DNA from: Parabacteroides sp.
Lineage (GTDB): Bacteria; Bacteroidota; Bacteroidia; Bacteroidales; Tannerellaceae
DNA length: 64,000 nucleotides
Reading direction: 5' to 3'
NCBI GenBank assembly: GCA_017481945.1
Contig: JAFUOJ010000011.1
Location: forward strand, 62,001 to 126,000
The stretch's first letter is position 1. Every line of letters begins with the position of its first letter. This document shows positions 28,438 through 37,288 of the stretch, one piece after another. The notes beneath the pieces are model-generated. The model made no database searches and was not told the origin of the DNA. It worked only from the letters and a program-made list of their open reading frames with translations. Both the position numbers and the translations under genes were made by a program.

Positions 28438-29763
28438 TTATTTACTAAAGAACCAACCGATATAAGCAATTGCCAAACTGAATTCATTTTCACTATTGTA
28501 ATTTCCTCCACCGATTTTACGAGTTGTATAGTCTGCTTTGATCACTAAGTTGGGTAATGCAAACCAATTTGCACCCGCTGTCCACATACTGACTTGACAT
28601 CTCTTTTCCATTGTTTGCGTACTTTCTCCCTTTTCTTGTGGATTGTAATATTCATAGCGAACAAATGGGTAAATAACAGGAACTTTCTGATCATCTTTAA
28701 AAAGAGAACGTAAGTTTACACCAACTTCACCTCCATAACTAACAGCATTCTTAGCTATCGGAGTCAGACGAGAGTACGGAGAAAGATTAGATAGCTTTCG
28801 ATTCGCATCACTTAACTTTGCAGAGTTTCCAATATTCCCATAAATCAAATTACCACGAGCTGTAATATATTTATTACGGTATTGAAAATCTCCCGAATAA
28901 ATACGCACAGGTATTTTAAAATCTGAATAACTCTGTGTTTTATCTGAGTTAGAACCAGCATTTGCACAATAATAAAACGAGCCTCCAACTTTCAATCCTG
29001 GAACCCCTTCATAGTTCAAACGACCAACATATCCAGGTGAATTAAAATTATCAGCCTCAAAGAAGCCCTGTTTTCCATTAGCGACCCAAGTATCACGATC
29101 AAATCCATTCGCATTTAGTCCAGCTACAACCAATGCTTGATAACTGAAACGAGTATATTGTTTTCCAAACGTACCAAACAACTCAATACCATTTTCATGC
29201 CAAGTAGACGGCAGGATTGTCGTTTCTCCCTCCGGGCGAGAAGTTCCAAAGAAGTTAATGGGTTCATGATGTTCATTTGTTAAACCAACAGGAACAATTA
29301 TATGTCCTGCACGTACATTGAAAGCAGGATGAATCAAACGAGTAATATGGAACTGTTCCAAAGCAACTTCACCTCCCTTTTCCAATTCTGTTTCATACTC
29401 TCCGTTTTCGGTATTTTCCAACTCCAATGCTGTACCTGTACCACCTGCTTCAAATTCAATCTCAGCTCCTAATATCCACTTTGAATTAAACTTGTAATCA
29501 ATACCTAAAATAAAACGAGGAATAGAAATAGAATTACGATGATCTTTTGTATTTCCTTGAGAAGAGCCATTAAAACGATTAATCCCATAATCCATAAAAT
29601 TAGCTAAGATCTCACCATATCCCCCAATACGGAATTTATCATATCCATTAGCATAAATCTCTGCAGATCGTTCTGCAGCCGTTGTATTTTCAGACTCTTG
29701 TGCAAGAGCTGTCATACAAGAAGTTAATAGAACAAAAACAAATAAATTAGTTAACCTTTTCAT
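28438..29763 (-). CDS. Porin O/P-type outer-membrane protein (cluster porin 1)
   Basis: A 441-residue barrel-type protein with a signal peptide (cut after CMTALAQ) and many alternating strands (FRIGGYGEILANFMDYG; KWILGAEIEFEAGGTG; HPAFNVRAGHIIVPVGLTNE), ending AIAYIGWFFSK. Acidic and polar loops are frequent. It is the first gene of the leftward cluster, with its box at 29783-29790 and a TAGGTA-type site directly upstream. It probably lets the substrate of the cluster (iron complex or anion) cross the outer membrane; no TonB-dependent receptor accompanies it. Confidence 0.78.
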   Translation of the reverse strand: MKRLTNLFVFVLLTSCMTALAQESENTTAAERSAEIYANGYDKFRIGGYGEILANFMDYGINRFNGSSQGNTKDHRNSISIPRFILGIDYKFNSKWILGAEIEFEAGGTGTALELENTENGEYETELEKGGEVALEQFHITRLIHPAFNVRAGHIIVPVGLTNEHHEPINFFGTSRPEGETTILPSTWHENGIELFGTFGKQYTRFSYQALVVAGLNANGFDRDTWVANGKQGFFEADNFNSPGYVGRLNYEGVPGLKVGGSFYYCANAGSNSDKTQSYSDFKIPVRIYSGDFQYRNKYITARGNLIYGNIGNSAKLSDANRKLSNLSPYSRLTPIAKNAVSYGGEVGVNLRSLFKDDQKVPVIYPFVRYEYYNPQEKGESTQTMEKRCQVSMWTAGANWFALPNLVIKADYTTRKIGGGNYNSENEFSLAIAYIGWFFSK

Positions 29764-29782
29764 TGCGTTTTTTATTTTTTTG

Positions 29783-29790
29783 CAAAATTA
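29783..29790 (-). promoter_or_regulatory. -7 box (TAATTTTG) for the porin-imelysin cluster
   Basis: Exact TAnnTTTG on the minus strand, 20 nt before the ATG, preceded by ATTG exactly 20 nt upstream as a -33 element. The weak dyad at 29814-29829 abuts this -33, the same layout as at the candidate sRNA promoter. Confidence 0.65.
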
Positions 29791-29813
29791 GAGGGGATAA
29801 AAAAGTCGGACAA

Positions 29814-29829
29814 TCGCCATTTTTAGGTA
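29814..29829 (-). promoter_or_regulatory. Weak dyad operator next to the porin-1 -33 element
   Basis: On the minus strand: TACCTA-AAAA-TGGCGA-TTG. The left half-site is perfect, the right half matches poorly (3 of 6). Its position just upstream of the -33 matches the stronger site at 29960-29975. Confidence 0.4.
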
Positions 29830-29844
29830 AAAAGAGAGGAAACT

Positions 29845-29860
29845 TACCTATTTGTAGGTA
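29845..29860. promoter_or_regulatory. Perfect 16-bp dyad TACCTA-N4-TAGGTA
   Basis: TACCTATTTGTAGGTA is a perfect 6-4-6 palindrome between the divergent porin-1 promoter and the candidate sRNA promoter. Variants recur at 29960-29975 and 30242-30257. Size and spacing resemble sites of Crp/Fnr-type dimers, but the regulator is unknown. Confidence 0.55.
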
Positions 29861-29959
29861 TAGCAAATATATTTTTAATACACTCTTTTATATATCAACA
29901 CTTTAATAGTTCTTTTTTCTATATAATCACATCAAATAGGTAATAAAACACTCTATTTT

Positions 29960-29975
29960 TACTTATATATAGGTA
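29960..29975 (+). promoter_or_regulatory. Dyad operator at the candidate sRNA promoter
   Basis: TACTTATATATAGGTA, 11 of 12 arm positions fitting TACCTA-N4-TAGGTA. It abuts TTG (29976-29978), the -33 element placed 20 nt before TATCTTTG. The centre is about -45 from the predicted start, where class II activators bind. Confidence 0.5.
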
Positions 29976-29998
29976 TTGTAAGGGTTATAAAGCCCCCG

Positions 29999-30006
29999 TA
30001 TCTTTG
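29999..30006 (+). promoter_or_regulatory. Promoter of the candidate sRNA (TATCTTTG)
   Basis: Exact -7 consensus with TTG 20 nt upstream. No open reading frame of note follows, but a strong terminator lies about 150 nt downstream, ahead of the separate pflB promoter. Confidence 0.65.
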
Positions 30007-30011
30007 CAATG

Positions 30012-30160
30012 TCATTAATGAAGTAACACTATTAGTATAATCGCTATTCCAAAACCAGCACTAATTTATGTAAGCATATAAGATGATAACTATATTGGAA
30101 AGTTTTTATTGGTTATTTCCAATATACAAAAAAGCCTCCCTGTGAAGAGAGGCTTTTTTG
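30012..30160 (+). ncRNA. Candidate small RNA, about 150 nt
   Basis: The unit is bounded by a full promoter (TTG-N20-TATCTTTG, ending 30006) and an intrinsic terminator ending about 30160. Its 3' half folds into two back-to-back stems: 11-bp arms TATATTGGAAA/TTTCCAATATA (30091-30126) and the terminator stem (30127-30160). Only trivial open readings occur inside (the longest about 20 codons, spanning the stems). The start is inferred from promoter spacing. I do not recognise it as a known RNA family. Confidence 0.6.
30127..30160 (+). terminator. Intrinsic terminator of the candidate sRNA
   Basis: 12-bp perfect arms (CAAAAAAGCCTC / GAGGCTTTTTTG) with a 10-nt loop; the descending arm supplies a run of six T. 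It is symmetric enough to work in both directions. Confidence 0.8.
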
Positions 30161-30241
30161 TTTAAATACGATATAGAATTTCTCATACAGTCCAATATTT
30201 ACACCTAAAAAGTATAGACTTTCCATACAACAATAAAATTC

Positions 30242-30257
30242 TACCCACAAATAGGTA
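30242..30257 (+). promoter_or_regulatory. Dyad operator upstream of pflB
   Basis: TACCCACAAATAGGTA fits TACCTA-N4-TAGGTA at 11 of 12 arm positions. It lies about 60 bp upstream of the pflB -7 box. A further half-site (CAAATAGGTA) occurs at 29933-29942. Confidence 0.5.
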
Positions 30258-30317
30258 TTTTATTCCATTTTACTCCTCCTGCTATCTACAGGGCTTTTTG
30301 GGTATAGAAAAAAGATG

Positions 30318-30325
30318 TATCTTTG
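30318..30325 (+). promoter_or_regulatory. -7 box (TATCTTTG) for pflB
   Basis: Exact consensus 33 nt before the pflB ATG, with TTTTTG ending 17 nt upstream as a -33-like element. Confidence 0.65.
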
Positions 30326-30358
30326 TGCACCTAAACCGAATTAGACATTTAAAAGCCT

Positions 30359-32599
30359 ATGAGATTTAAAAATGAGAACTGGACACAGTTCAAAGGAGAA
30401 ACTTGGAAAAAAGAAATTAATGTAAGAGACTTTATCCAGAACAATTACAAACCCTATGACGGAGACGATACATTCCTCGTAGCCTCATCAGAAAAGACAA
30501 AGAAAGTCTGGAACAAACTCACCGAGATGTTTAAGGTGGAAAGGGAGAAAGGAGTCTATGATGCCGAAACAAAACTTCCTCAGAGTATAGATACCTACGG
30601 ACCGGGATACATTGACCGAGAAAACGAAGTCATTGTTGGTTTACAAACAGACGCACCGTTGAAACGAGGTATTTTCCCTAAAGGAGGTATTCGTATGGTA
30701 GAAAATAGTCTGGAAGCATACGGTTATCATTTGGACCCGATGACCAAAGAAATTTTCACCAAATATAGAAAGACACATAACGAAGGTGTCTTCTCGGCTT
30801 ATACGGATGAAATGTTAGCAGCTCGTCGCTCTGCCATCATTACCGGATTACCAGACGCTTACGGGCGCGGACGTATCATTGGGGACTATCGTCGTGTACC
30901 TCTTTATGGTACGCAGATCTTGATTGAGGAGAAGAAACACTTTCAAAAACGTTTGGATATTCAAGAGCTGACAGAAGAGATTATCCGTAGTCGCGAAGAG
31001 ATCACTGAACAGATCAAAGCGTTGAAAGCATTTGAAAAGATGTGTGCTTCGTATGGTTTTGATGTAACCCGTCCGGCAAAAGATGCTCGTGAAGCTGTAC
31101 AGTTTCTGTATTTAGCCTATTTAGCTGCTGTAAAAGATCAAGACGGAGCTGCCATGTCATTAGGACGCACCTCTACATTCTTGGATATTTACATTGAAAA
31201 AGATATTGAGGCTGGTAAACTTACAGAAGAAGAGGCACAGGAATTGATTGACCAGTTTATCATCAAACTGCGTATCGTTCGCTTCCTGCGTACTCCGGAG
31301 TACAATGACCTATTCTCCGGTGATCCTGTATGGGTAACAGAATCTTTAGGAGGTCAGGGTGTAGACGGTCGTTCTTTAGTCACTAAGACCTCTTACCGTT
31401 ACTTGCACACCTTATATAATTTAGGGCCAGCTCCGGAACCAAATTTGACAGTACTTTGGTTTAACAATGCTCCTGAAAATTGGAAAAAGTTCTGTGCAAA
31501 GGTTTCTATTGATACTTCGGCAATCCAATATGAAAACGACGATTTAATGCGTCCGGATTACGGGGATGATTATGGAATTGCATGCTGTGTTTCTCCGATG
31601 AAGATCGGTAAACAAATGCAATACTTCGGAGCACGTGCCAATTTGGCTAAGTGTCTACTTTATGCAATCAATGGAGGACGTGACGAGAAGTCGGGTGTAC
31701 AGGTAACTCCACGTTTTGAACCGATCACCAGTGAATATTTGGATTACGACGAAGTAATGGAAAAATATGAACAGATGATGCGTTGGTTGGCTAAAGTATA
31801 TGTTAATGCCTTGAAGATTATCCATTACATGCATGATAAATATGCGTATGAAGCCTTTGAAATGGGACTTCACGATGGAGAGGTAGAACGTATTCGTGCG
31901 ACCGGTATCGCAGGTCTTTCTATTGTTGCAGACTCTTTAGCAGCTATCCGGGATACAAAAGTAAGAGTTATCCGGGATGAACGTGGTTTAGCAGTAGACT
32001 TTGAACGCGAAGGAAACTATGTTCCTTTTGGAAACAATGATGATCGTACTGATAGTATTGCAGTAGATATTACTGAAAAATTCATGGAATACCTACGTCA
32101 GCACCAGACCTATCGTAATGCAACCCCGACACAATCTATCCTGACTATCACTTCTAATGTAGTCTATGGAAAGAAAACGGGAACAACACCGGATGGTCGC
32201 CCAGGAGGAACTCCGTTCGCACCGGGAGCCAATCCAATGAATGGACGTGACACGAAGGGAGCTGTAGCCGCTTTAGCTTCGGTAGCCAAATTACCTTTCC
32301 AACATGCACACGATGGTATTTCTTATACCTTTGCTGTATCTCCGGCTACTTTAGGTAAGGAACGGGAGATTCAAATTAACAACTTAGTAAGTTTGTTGGA
32401 TGGTTACTTCACTCCAGACGGAGGACAACATTTAAATGTGAACGTCTTTGATAAAGAGTTGTTATTAGACGCAATGGAACATCCTGAAAAGTATCCGCAA
32501 TTGACAATCCGTGTTTCAGGCTATGCTGTAAACTTTGTGAAGTTGACACGTGAACAGCAATTAGATGTAATTTCACGAACAATTAATCAAACATTATAA
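30359..32599 (+). CDS. pflB: Formate acetyltransferase (pyruvate formate-lyase)
   Basis: Glycyl-radical enzyme that splits pyruvate with CoA into acetyl-CoA and formate. The 746 residues show the adjacent active-site cysteines in IACCVSPM (residues 409-410) and the glycyl-radical loop RVSGYAVNF near the C-terminus (radical Gly about 721). pflA follows after 5 nt. Together with pta and ackA elsewhere in the window it forms a mixed-acid route to acetate and ATP. A dyad operator lies upstream, which could impose anaerobic or redox control. Confidence 0.97.
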   Translation: MRFKNENWTQFKGETWKKEINVRDFIQNNYKPYDGDDTFLVASSEKTKKVWNKLTEMFKVEREKGVYDAETKLPQSIDTYGPGYIDRENEVIVGLQTDAPLKRGIFPKGGIRMVENSLEAYGYHLDPMTKEIFTKYRKTHNEGVFSAYTDEMLAARRSAIITGLPDAYGRGRIIGDYRRVPLYGTQILIEEKKHFQKRLDIQELTEEIIRSREEITEQIKALKAFEKMCASYGFDVTRPAKDAREAVQFLYLAYLAAVKDQDGAAMSLGRTSTFLDIYIEKDIEAGKLTEEEAQELIDQFIIKLRIVRFLRTPEYNDLFSGDPVWVTESLGGQGVDGRSLVTKTSYRYLHTLYNLGPAPEPNLTVLWFNNAPENWKKFCAKVSIDTSAIQYENDDLMRPDYGDDYGIACCVSPMKIGKQMQYFGARANLAKCLLYAINGGRDEKSGVQVTPRFEPITSEYLDYDEVMEKYEQMMRWLAKVYVNALKIIHYMHDKYAYEAFEMGLHDGEVERIRATGIAGLSIVADSLAAIRDTKVRVIRDERGLAVDFEREGNYVPFGNNDDRTDSIAVDITEKFMEYLRQHQTYRNATPTQSILTITSNVVYGKKTGTTPDGRPGGTPFAPGANPMNGRDTKGAVAALASVAKLPFQHAHDGISYTFAVSPATLGKEREIQINNLVSLLDGYFTPDGGQHLNVNVFDKELLLDAMEHPEKYPQLTIRVSGYAVNFVKLTREQQLDVISRTINQTL

Positions 32600-32604
32600 A
32601 GAAG

Positions 32605-33327
32605 TTGGTTGGTAAAATTCATTCTTTAGAGAGTTTCGGGACCGTAGATGGTCCCGGAATTCGTTTTGTAGTCTTTATGCAAGGCTGCCCGCTCCGTTGT
32701 TTATATTGTCACAATCCTGATACTTGGGAGATACATCGTGAAACTCCTTATCAGCTGGAACCGGAAGCTTTATTGGCAGAAGTACTACGTTACAAGAATT
32801 TCATCGTAAAAGGAGGAGTTACAGTAACAGGAGGTGAGCCGTTACTTCAACCCGTTTTCTTAAAAGCCTTTTTCCGTCTTTGTCAGGAGAATGGGATTCA
32901 CACAGCTTTGGATACTTCAGGATATATTTGTTCCGAAAAGGCTTTTGAAGTATTAGATTATGTAAACTTAGTTTTATTAGATATAAAAACCTTTGATAGC
33001 ACCTTACACCCTCGTTTAACCGGAGTTGGACGAGAAAACACTTTGATTTTTCTAAATAAATTGGAAAACAGGCAGATTCCTGTTTGGATTCGTCATGTAT
33101 TGGTTCCGGGATTGACAGACGAGGATCAGTCTTTAGAAGCTTTAGCGCAATTTCTAAGTGCATACAAAATGGTCCAAAAAGTAGAACTACTTCCCTATCA
33201 TACTTTAGGTGTCCACAAATATGAAGCATTAGGAATTCCCTATCCACTCAAAGGAACAGAACCGTTATCCAAAGAACGATTAGAGAATGCCCAAAATATC
33301 TTTCGTAAATGGGGCTTTAAAATCTAA
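32605..33327 (+). CDS. pflA: Pyruvate formate-lyase activating enzyme
   Basis: Radical-SAM enzyme that installs the glycyl radical on PflB. The 240-residue protein has the CxxxCxxC cluster motif as GCPLRCLYCHNPD preceded by GTVDGPGIRFVVFMQ, then GGVTVTGGEPLLQ for SAM binding. The start is a TTG at 32605 (MVGKIHSLESFGTVDGPG), with GAAG just upstream. There is no ATG in a suitable place, so use of a rare start codon is likely. Confidence 0.95.
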   Translation: MVGKIHSLESFGTVDGPGIRFVVFMQGCPLRCLYCHNPDTWEIHRETPYQLEPEALLAEVLRYKNFIVKGGVTVTGGEPLLQPVFLKAFFRLCQENGIHTALDTSGYICSEKAFEVLDYVNLVLLDIKTFDSTLHPRLTGVGRENTLIFLNKLENRQIPVWIRHVLVPGLTDEDQSLEALAQFLSAYKMVQKVELLPYHTLGVHKYEALGIPYPLKGTEPLSKERLENAQNIFRKWGFKI

Positions 33328-33413
33328 CGGCTTTCATATCGAAGTTGGGTTTCATCTATCAGCCCATAAAAATTATCAATTAGGAAAATTCTTTTAATCA
33401 ACCTTTTACAACT

Positions 33414-33421
33414 TACCTTTG
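33414..33421 (+). promoter_or_regulatory. -7 box (TACCTTTG) for ahpCF
   Basis: Consensus match 48 nt before the ahpC ATG, in an A/T-rich leader. I could not identify a convincing OxyR site by eye. Confidence 0.6.
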
Positions 33422-33468
33422 TTCTACAAACAAGAAAAATTAGTAGTAACAAGTAAATAATAAAAGGT

Positions 33469-34035
33469 ATGGAAACAATTATCAATTCACAAGTTCCCGA
33501 ATTCAAAGTACAAGCATTTCAAAATGGTAATTTCAAGACTGTAACCAGCGAAGATATAAAAGGTAAATGGGCAATCTTTTTCTTTTACCCAGCAGACTTT
33601 ACCTTTGTTTGTCCAACGGAATTAGTTGACATGGCTGAAAAATACAGTAAGTTCCAAGAAATGGGAGTTGAGATCTATTCTGTCAGCACAGATTCTCACT
33701 TTGTACACAAAGCTTGGCACGATGCTTCTGAATCTATCCGTAAAATCAAATACCCGATGTTAGCAGATCCAACAGGTGCACTAAGTCGTGCGTTTGGAGT
33801 CATGATTGAAGAGGACGGAATGGCTTATCGCGGTACGTTTGTCGTAAATCCGGAAGGAAAGATCAAAATAGCAGAGATTCACGACAATGGTATTGGACGT
33901 AATGCAGACGAACTTCTTCGTAAAGTAGAGGCAGCCCAGTTCGTTGCAGCTCATCCCAATGAAGTTTGTCCAGCAAAATGGAAGAAAGGAGATGCTACTT
34001 TAAAACCAAGTATTGATTTAGTAGGAAAGATTTAA
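33469..34035 (+). CDS. ahpC: Alkyl hydroperoxide reductase peroxiredoxin subunit
   Basis: Two-Cys peroxiredoxin of the AhpC/Prx1 group that reduces H2O2 and organic peroxides. In the 188 residues the peroxidatic Cys is at 48 (FTFVCPTEL) and the resolving Cys at 167 (EVCPAKW). The YF-type C-terminal tail is replaced by DLVGKI. It is followed after 4 nt by its reductase ahpF, the usual pair, giving this anaerobe protection during oxygen exposure. Confidence 0.97.
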   Translation: METIINSQVPEFKVQAFQNGNFKTVTSEDIKGKWAIFFFYPADFTFVCPTELVDMAEKYSKFQEMGVEIYSVSTDSHFVHKAWHDASESIRKIKYPMLADPTGALSRAFGVMIEEDGMAYRGTFVVNPEGKIKIAEIHDNGIGRNADELLRKVEAAQFVAAHPNEVCPAKWKKGDATLKPSIDLVGKI

Positions 34036-34039
34036 GCCT

Positions 34040-35596
34040 ATGTTAGATGTCGCAATGAAAAACCAGCTTACGGAGATATTCTCCGAGCTGGTCTCTCATT
34101 ATCGATTCGACATTATTGTTTCGCCCAGTCATGAGAGTCGTAATGAGTTGATCGAATTATTAGAGGATGTAGCTTCTTGTTCAGATCATATTTCATGTCA
34201 TATAGAAGAAGGAGAAGGACTACAGTTTACGCTTGTCAAAGATAATGTTCCCACAGGTATTCGATTCCGTGCTGTCCCTAATGGCCACGAGTTTACCTCT
34301 CTTCTTTTGGCTATCTTAAACAGTGACGGAAAGGGGAAGAATATTCCAGACGAAAATATTTGTAATCGCGTCAAGGCATTAAACGGACCGATAAAATTGA
34401 CGTCTTACGTTTCGCTAACTTGTACTAATTGTCCAGAAGTTGTACAAGCTCTAAACGTAATGACAATCCTTAATCCACAGATCACCCACGAGACAGTGGA
34501 TGGAGCCATCAATCAGAAAGAGGTAGAAGCGATGAAGATACAAGGAGTACCTTCCGTTTTTGCGGAAGGAGTCTTGATTCATGTTGGCCGAAGTAATTTT
34601 GGAGAATTACTGTCCAAATTAGAAGCACATTATGGTAGCCAACCAAAAGAAGTAGACACAACTGTAAAGCCATACGATGTGATTGTTATTGGTGGCGGTC
34701 CTGCAGGAGTTTCTTCTGCTATCTACTCAGCTCGTAAAGGATTAAAAGTGGCAATCGTTGCAGAACGAATAGGAGGACAAGTCAAAGAAACTGTCGGAAT
34801 AGAAAATCTCATATCAGTTCCTCAAACAACAGGTAATCAATTAGCAAGTGACCTCTATTCTCATTTACGCAATTATCCTATTGATATAATGGAACACCGC
34901 CGTATTGATAAAGTATCTGTTGAAGATGGGGTAAAATTAGTAGAGACAACAACTGGTGAACGTTTCTCTACACTGGCTTTGATTATTGCGACTGGAGCAA
35001 GTTGGAGAAAACTAAATGTACCGGGAGAAACGGAATATATTGGAAAAGGAGTTGCTTTTTGTCCACATTGCGATGGACCTTTTTACAAAGGAAAACATGT
35101 AGCTGTAGTTGGTGGAGGGAATTCTGGAATCGAGGCAGCAATCGACTTAGCAGGCATTTGCTCAAAAGTGACGGTCTTAGAATTCATGGATGATCTAAAA
35201 GCAGATCAGGTCTTACAAGAAAAAGCTAAGAGCTTACCCAATGTAGAAATATTCTGTCACAGCCAATCTTTAGAAGTTATTGGAGACGGAAATAAGGTTG
35301 TTGGACTTCGTATAAAAGACCGAAAAACAGAAGAAGAACAGGTTATTGATTTAGATGGGATCTTTGTTCAAATTGGCTTAGCTGCTAACAGCAATCTATT
35401 TCGTGAAATAGTAGAGACCAATAAGCCGGGAGAAATCATTATTGACAACCACTGTCGAACAAATGTCCCCGGAATTTATGCAGCAGGAGATGTATCTACT
35501 GTTCCCTACAAACAGATCATCATAGCAATGGGAGAAGGAGCCAAAGCAGCCTTATCAGCATTTGAAGATAGAATGCGAGGAATGTTAGGAAAATAA
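34040..35596 (+). CDS. ahpF: Alkyl hydroperoxide reductase flavoprotein subunit
   Basis: NADH-dependent disulfide reductase that recharges AhpC. The 518 residues carry an N-terminal double thioredoxin fold with a CTNC redox centre (Cys128/131), an FAD motif ([19 protein letters not shown]), a second redox pair in FCPHCDGP, an NAD(P)-binding [10 protein letters not shown] and the final FAD loop [15 protein letters not shown]. Full length and intact. An ATG five codons further in is also possible. Confidence 0.97.
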   Translation: MLDVAMKNQLTEIFSELVSHYRFDIIVSPSHESRNELIELLEDVASCSDHISCHIEEGEGLQFTLVKDNVPTGIRFRAVPNGHEFTSLLLAILNSDGKGKNIPDENICNRVKALNGPIKLTSYVSLTCTNCPEVVQALNVMTILNPQITHETVDGAINQKEVEAMKIQGVPSVFAEGVLIHVGRSNFGELLSKLEAHYGSQPKEVDTTVKPYDVIVIGGGPAGVSSAIYSARKGLKVAIVAERIGGQVKETVGIENLISVPQTTGNQLASDLYSHLRNYPIDIMEHRRIDKVSVEDGVKLVETTTGERFSTLALIIATGASWRKLNVPGETEYIGKGVAFCPHCDGPFYKGKHVAVVGGGNSGIEAAIDLAGICSKVTVLEFMDDLKADQVLQEKAKSLPNVEIFCHSQSLEVIGDGNKVVGLRIKDRKTEEEQVIDLDGIFVQIGLAANSNLFREIVETNKPGEIIIDNHCRTNVPGIYAAGDVSTVPYKQIIIAMGEGAKAALSAFEDRMRGMLGK

Positions 35597-35661
35597 ATTC
35601 TTATACGGAGTGCATTTCATCTGCCACCTATCCTAAATTATTTTTCCTCGGCAAAGAAAAA

Positions 35662-35703
35662 AAATGGCCCGGTAACAAATTTGATTTTGTTGCCGAGCCA
35701 TTT
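35662..35703. terminator. Bidirectional terminator between ahpF and pepD
   Basis: A stem of AATGGCCCGGTAACAAA against TTTGTTGCCGAGCCATT with two mismatches is flanked by A-rich and T-rich runs on its outer sides. It suits both convergent genes. Confidence 0.75.
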
Positions 35704-35741
35704 TCTCTTCTATTACCTCCTATTTACTTGTACTATTTCTT

Positions 35742-37196
35742 CTAAATCCGTGCTAACGTTGTTACAATGAAATCCCACGTCCGAGCAACAGATGGAATAC
35801 TAACCCGTTCATCCGGTGAATGCGGATGTTCCAAATCTGGGCCAATAGAAATCATATCCATTGCAGGATAAGTTCCTTGAATAATACCACATTCCAAACC
35901 AGCATGCATCACTTTTGCTTCCGGTTTCTTTCCGTATAAATCTAAATAAGTTTGTTGCATCACTTTTAGAATCGGAGAATCGATATTTGGTTGCCAACCT
36001 CCGTATGCTCCTCCATATTCTACCTTAGCACCAGCCATAGAGAATATACTTTCTAAACTGGAACAAACAGCCTCCTTCCGACTTTCGGAAGAGCTACGAA
36101 CCAATATTTGGATAGAAATCTGTTCCGCAGACGATTTAACGATTGCCAAGTTTGAAGAAGATTCCACCGTTCCCGGAAAATCTGCTAACATACTGATGAC
36201 TCCATTCTGGCAGCCTTCGATTGCATTAATCAAATCATCCTGTATTTCTTCCGGAATCAATGTTTTCGGTAAATCTACTATTTCAGCGACGAAACTGATA
36301 TTATTCTCTATATTCTTATATTCATTCTGATACATTTCTTGATAATCAGCCACCAGTTCCCAAAGAGCTTCTACATTATCCCCAGGAATCGTCAAAACAG
36401 CAAAAGCTTCGCGCGGAATCGCATTACGCAAAGAACCTCCTTCTATAGAAGATAACCGAGCTCCATAATCTCTTACTGCCTCTTTCAAGAAACGGAACAT
36501 CAACTTATTCGCATTTGCTCGTCCTAAATGAATATCCACCCCGGAATGTCCACCTTTCAAGCCTGTCAAATTTACTTTTACTGCAACATCACCTTCCGGG
36601 ACATAAGTATCTTCTTTAAATTGCATAGAGATATTCAAATCAGCACCTCCTGCGCAACCAACAAAAAGTTCCCCTTCTTCCTCCGAATCACAATTCAAAA
36701 GAATATCTCCTTTCAAGAAACCCGGTTTTAACCCGACGGCACCATCCATACCGACCTCTTCATCTATTGTAAAAAGAGCTTCAATCGGTCCATGTTTTAA
36801 TGTTTTATCGGCTAAAACAGCCATTGCAAAAGCAGCTCCCATACCATTATCAGCACCTAAGGTTGTTTCACGGGCTGTTACCCAATCACCATCAATATAG
36901 GCATCAATCGGATCGGTTAAAAAATCATGTTTCACAGAAGAATTTTTCTGAGGGACCATGTCTAAATGAGATTGCAAGGTAACAGTCTTGTGGTTTTCCA
37001 TACCCGGAGAAGCCGGTTTACGAATCAAAACGTTTCCCACCTCATCTTGCAGGGTTTCCAATCCCAATTCATTACCAAAAGCTACCATAAAACGGGTTAC
37101 AGCCTCCATGTGTCCAGTTGGACGAGGAATTTGAGTAAGGTCATAGAAATATCCCCAAACAGGCTGCGGAGAAAGATTTTTGATTTCTGCTGACAT
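35742..37196 (-). CDS. pepD: Aminoacyl-histidine dipeptidase (cytosol non-specific dipeptidase)
   Basis: Metal-dependent M20-family dipeptidase with broad Xaa-His and other dipeptide activity. The 484 residues show metal-site motifs LQSHLDMVP, TLGADNGMGAAFAMA, TIDEEVGMDGAVGL and LNCDSEEEGELFVGCAGG, and the C-terminal HAGLECGII with HSPDERVSIPS. Length and order match PepD. No signal peptide; cytoplasmic. It stands alone between the ahpF terminator and a membrane-protein gene 92 nt upstream. Confidence 0.94.
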   Translation of the reverse strand: MSAEIKNLSPQPVWGYFYDLTQIPRPTGHMEAVTRFMVAFGNELGLETLQDEVGNVLIRKPASPGMENHKTVTLQSHLDMVPQKNSSVKHDFLTDPIDAYIDGDWVTARETTLGADNGMGAAFAMAVLADKTLKHGPIEALFTIDEEVGMDGAVGLKPGFLKGDILLNCDSEEEGELFVGCAGGADLNISMQFKEDTYVPEGDVAVKVNLTGLKGGHSGVDIHLGRANANKLMFRFLKEAVRDYGARLSSIEGGSLRNAIPREAFAVLTIPGDNVEALWELVADYQEMYQNEYKNIENNISFVAEIVDLPKTLIPEEIQDDLINAIEGCQNGVISMLADFPGTVESSSNLAIVKSSAEQISIQILVRSSSESRKEAVCSSLESIFSMAGAKVEYGGAYGGWQPNIDSPILKVMQQTYLDLYGKKPEAKVMHAGLECGIIQGTYPAMDMISIGPDLEHPHSPDERVSIPSVARTWDFIVTTLARI

Positions 37197-37288
37197 ATAA
37201 AACTGTGTTTTTTAATTACCTATTATAAATAACAAGCAATTGTAGTTAATAAATATAGTGAATAGACAATCAGAGTTCTTATCCTCCA

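Noticed and set aside
20551..29790. Type VI secretion, CRISPR, toxin-antitoxin or other defence system
   Set aside because: No recognisable effector, nuclease, toxin or antitoxin domains in these genes.
30083..30145. 20-codon peptide inside the candidate sRNA
   Set aside because: Spans both stems and ends in the terminator; more likely coincidence, though a short translated leader cannot be fully excluded.
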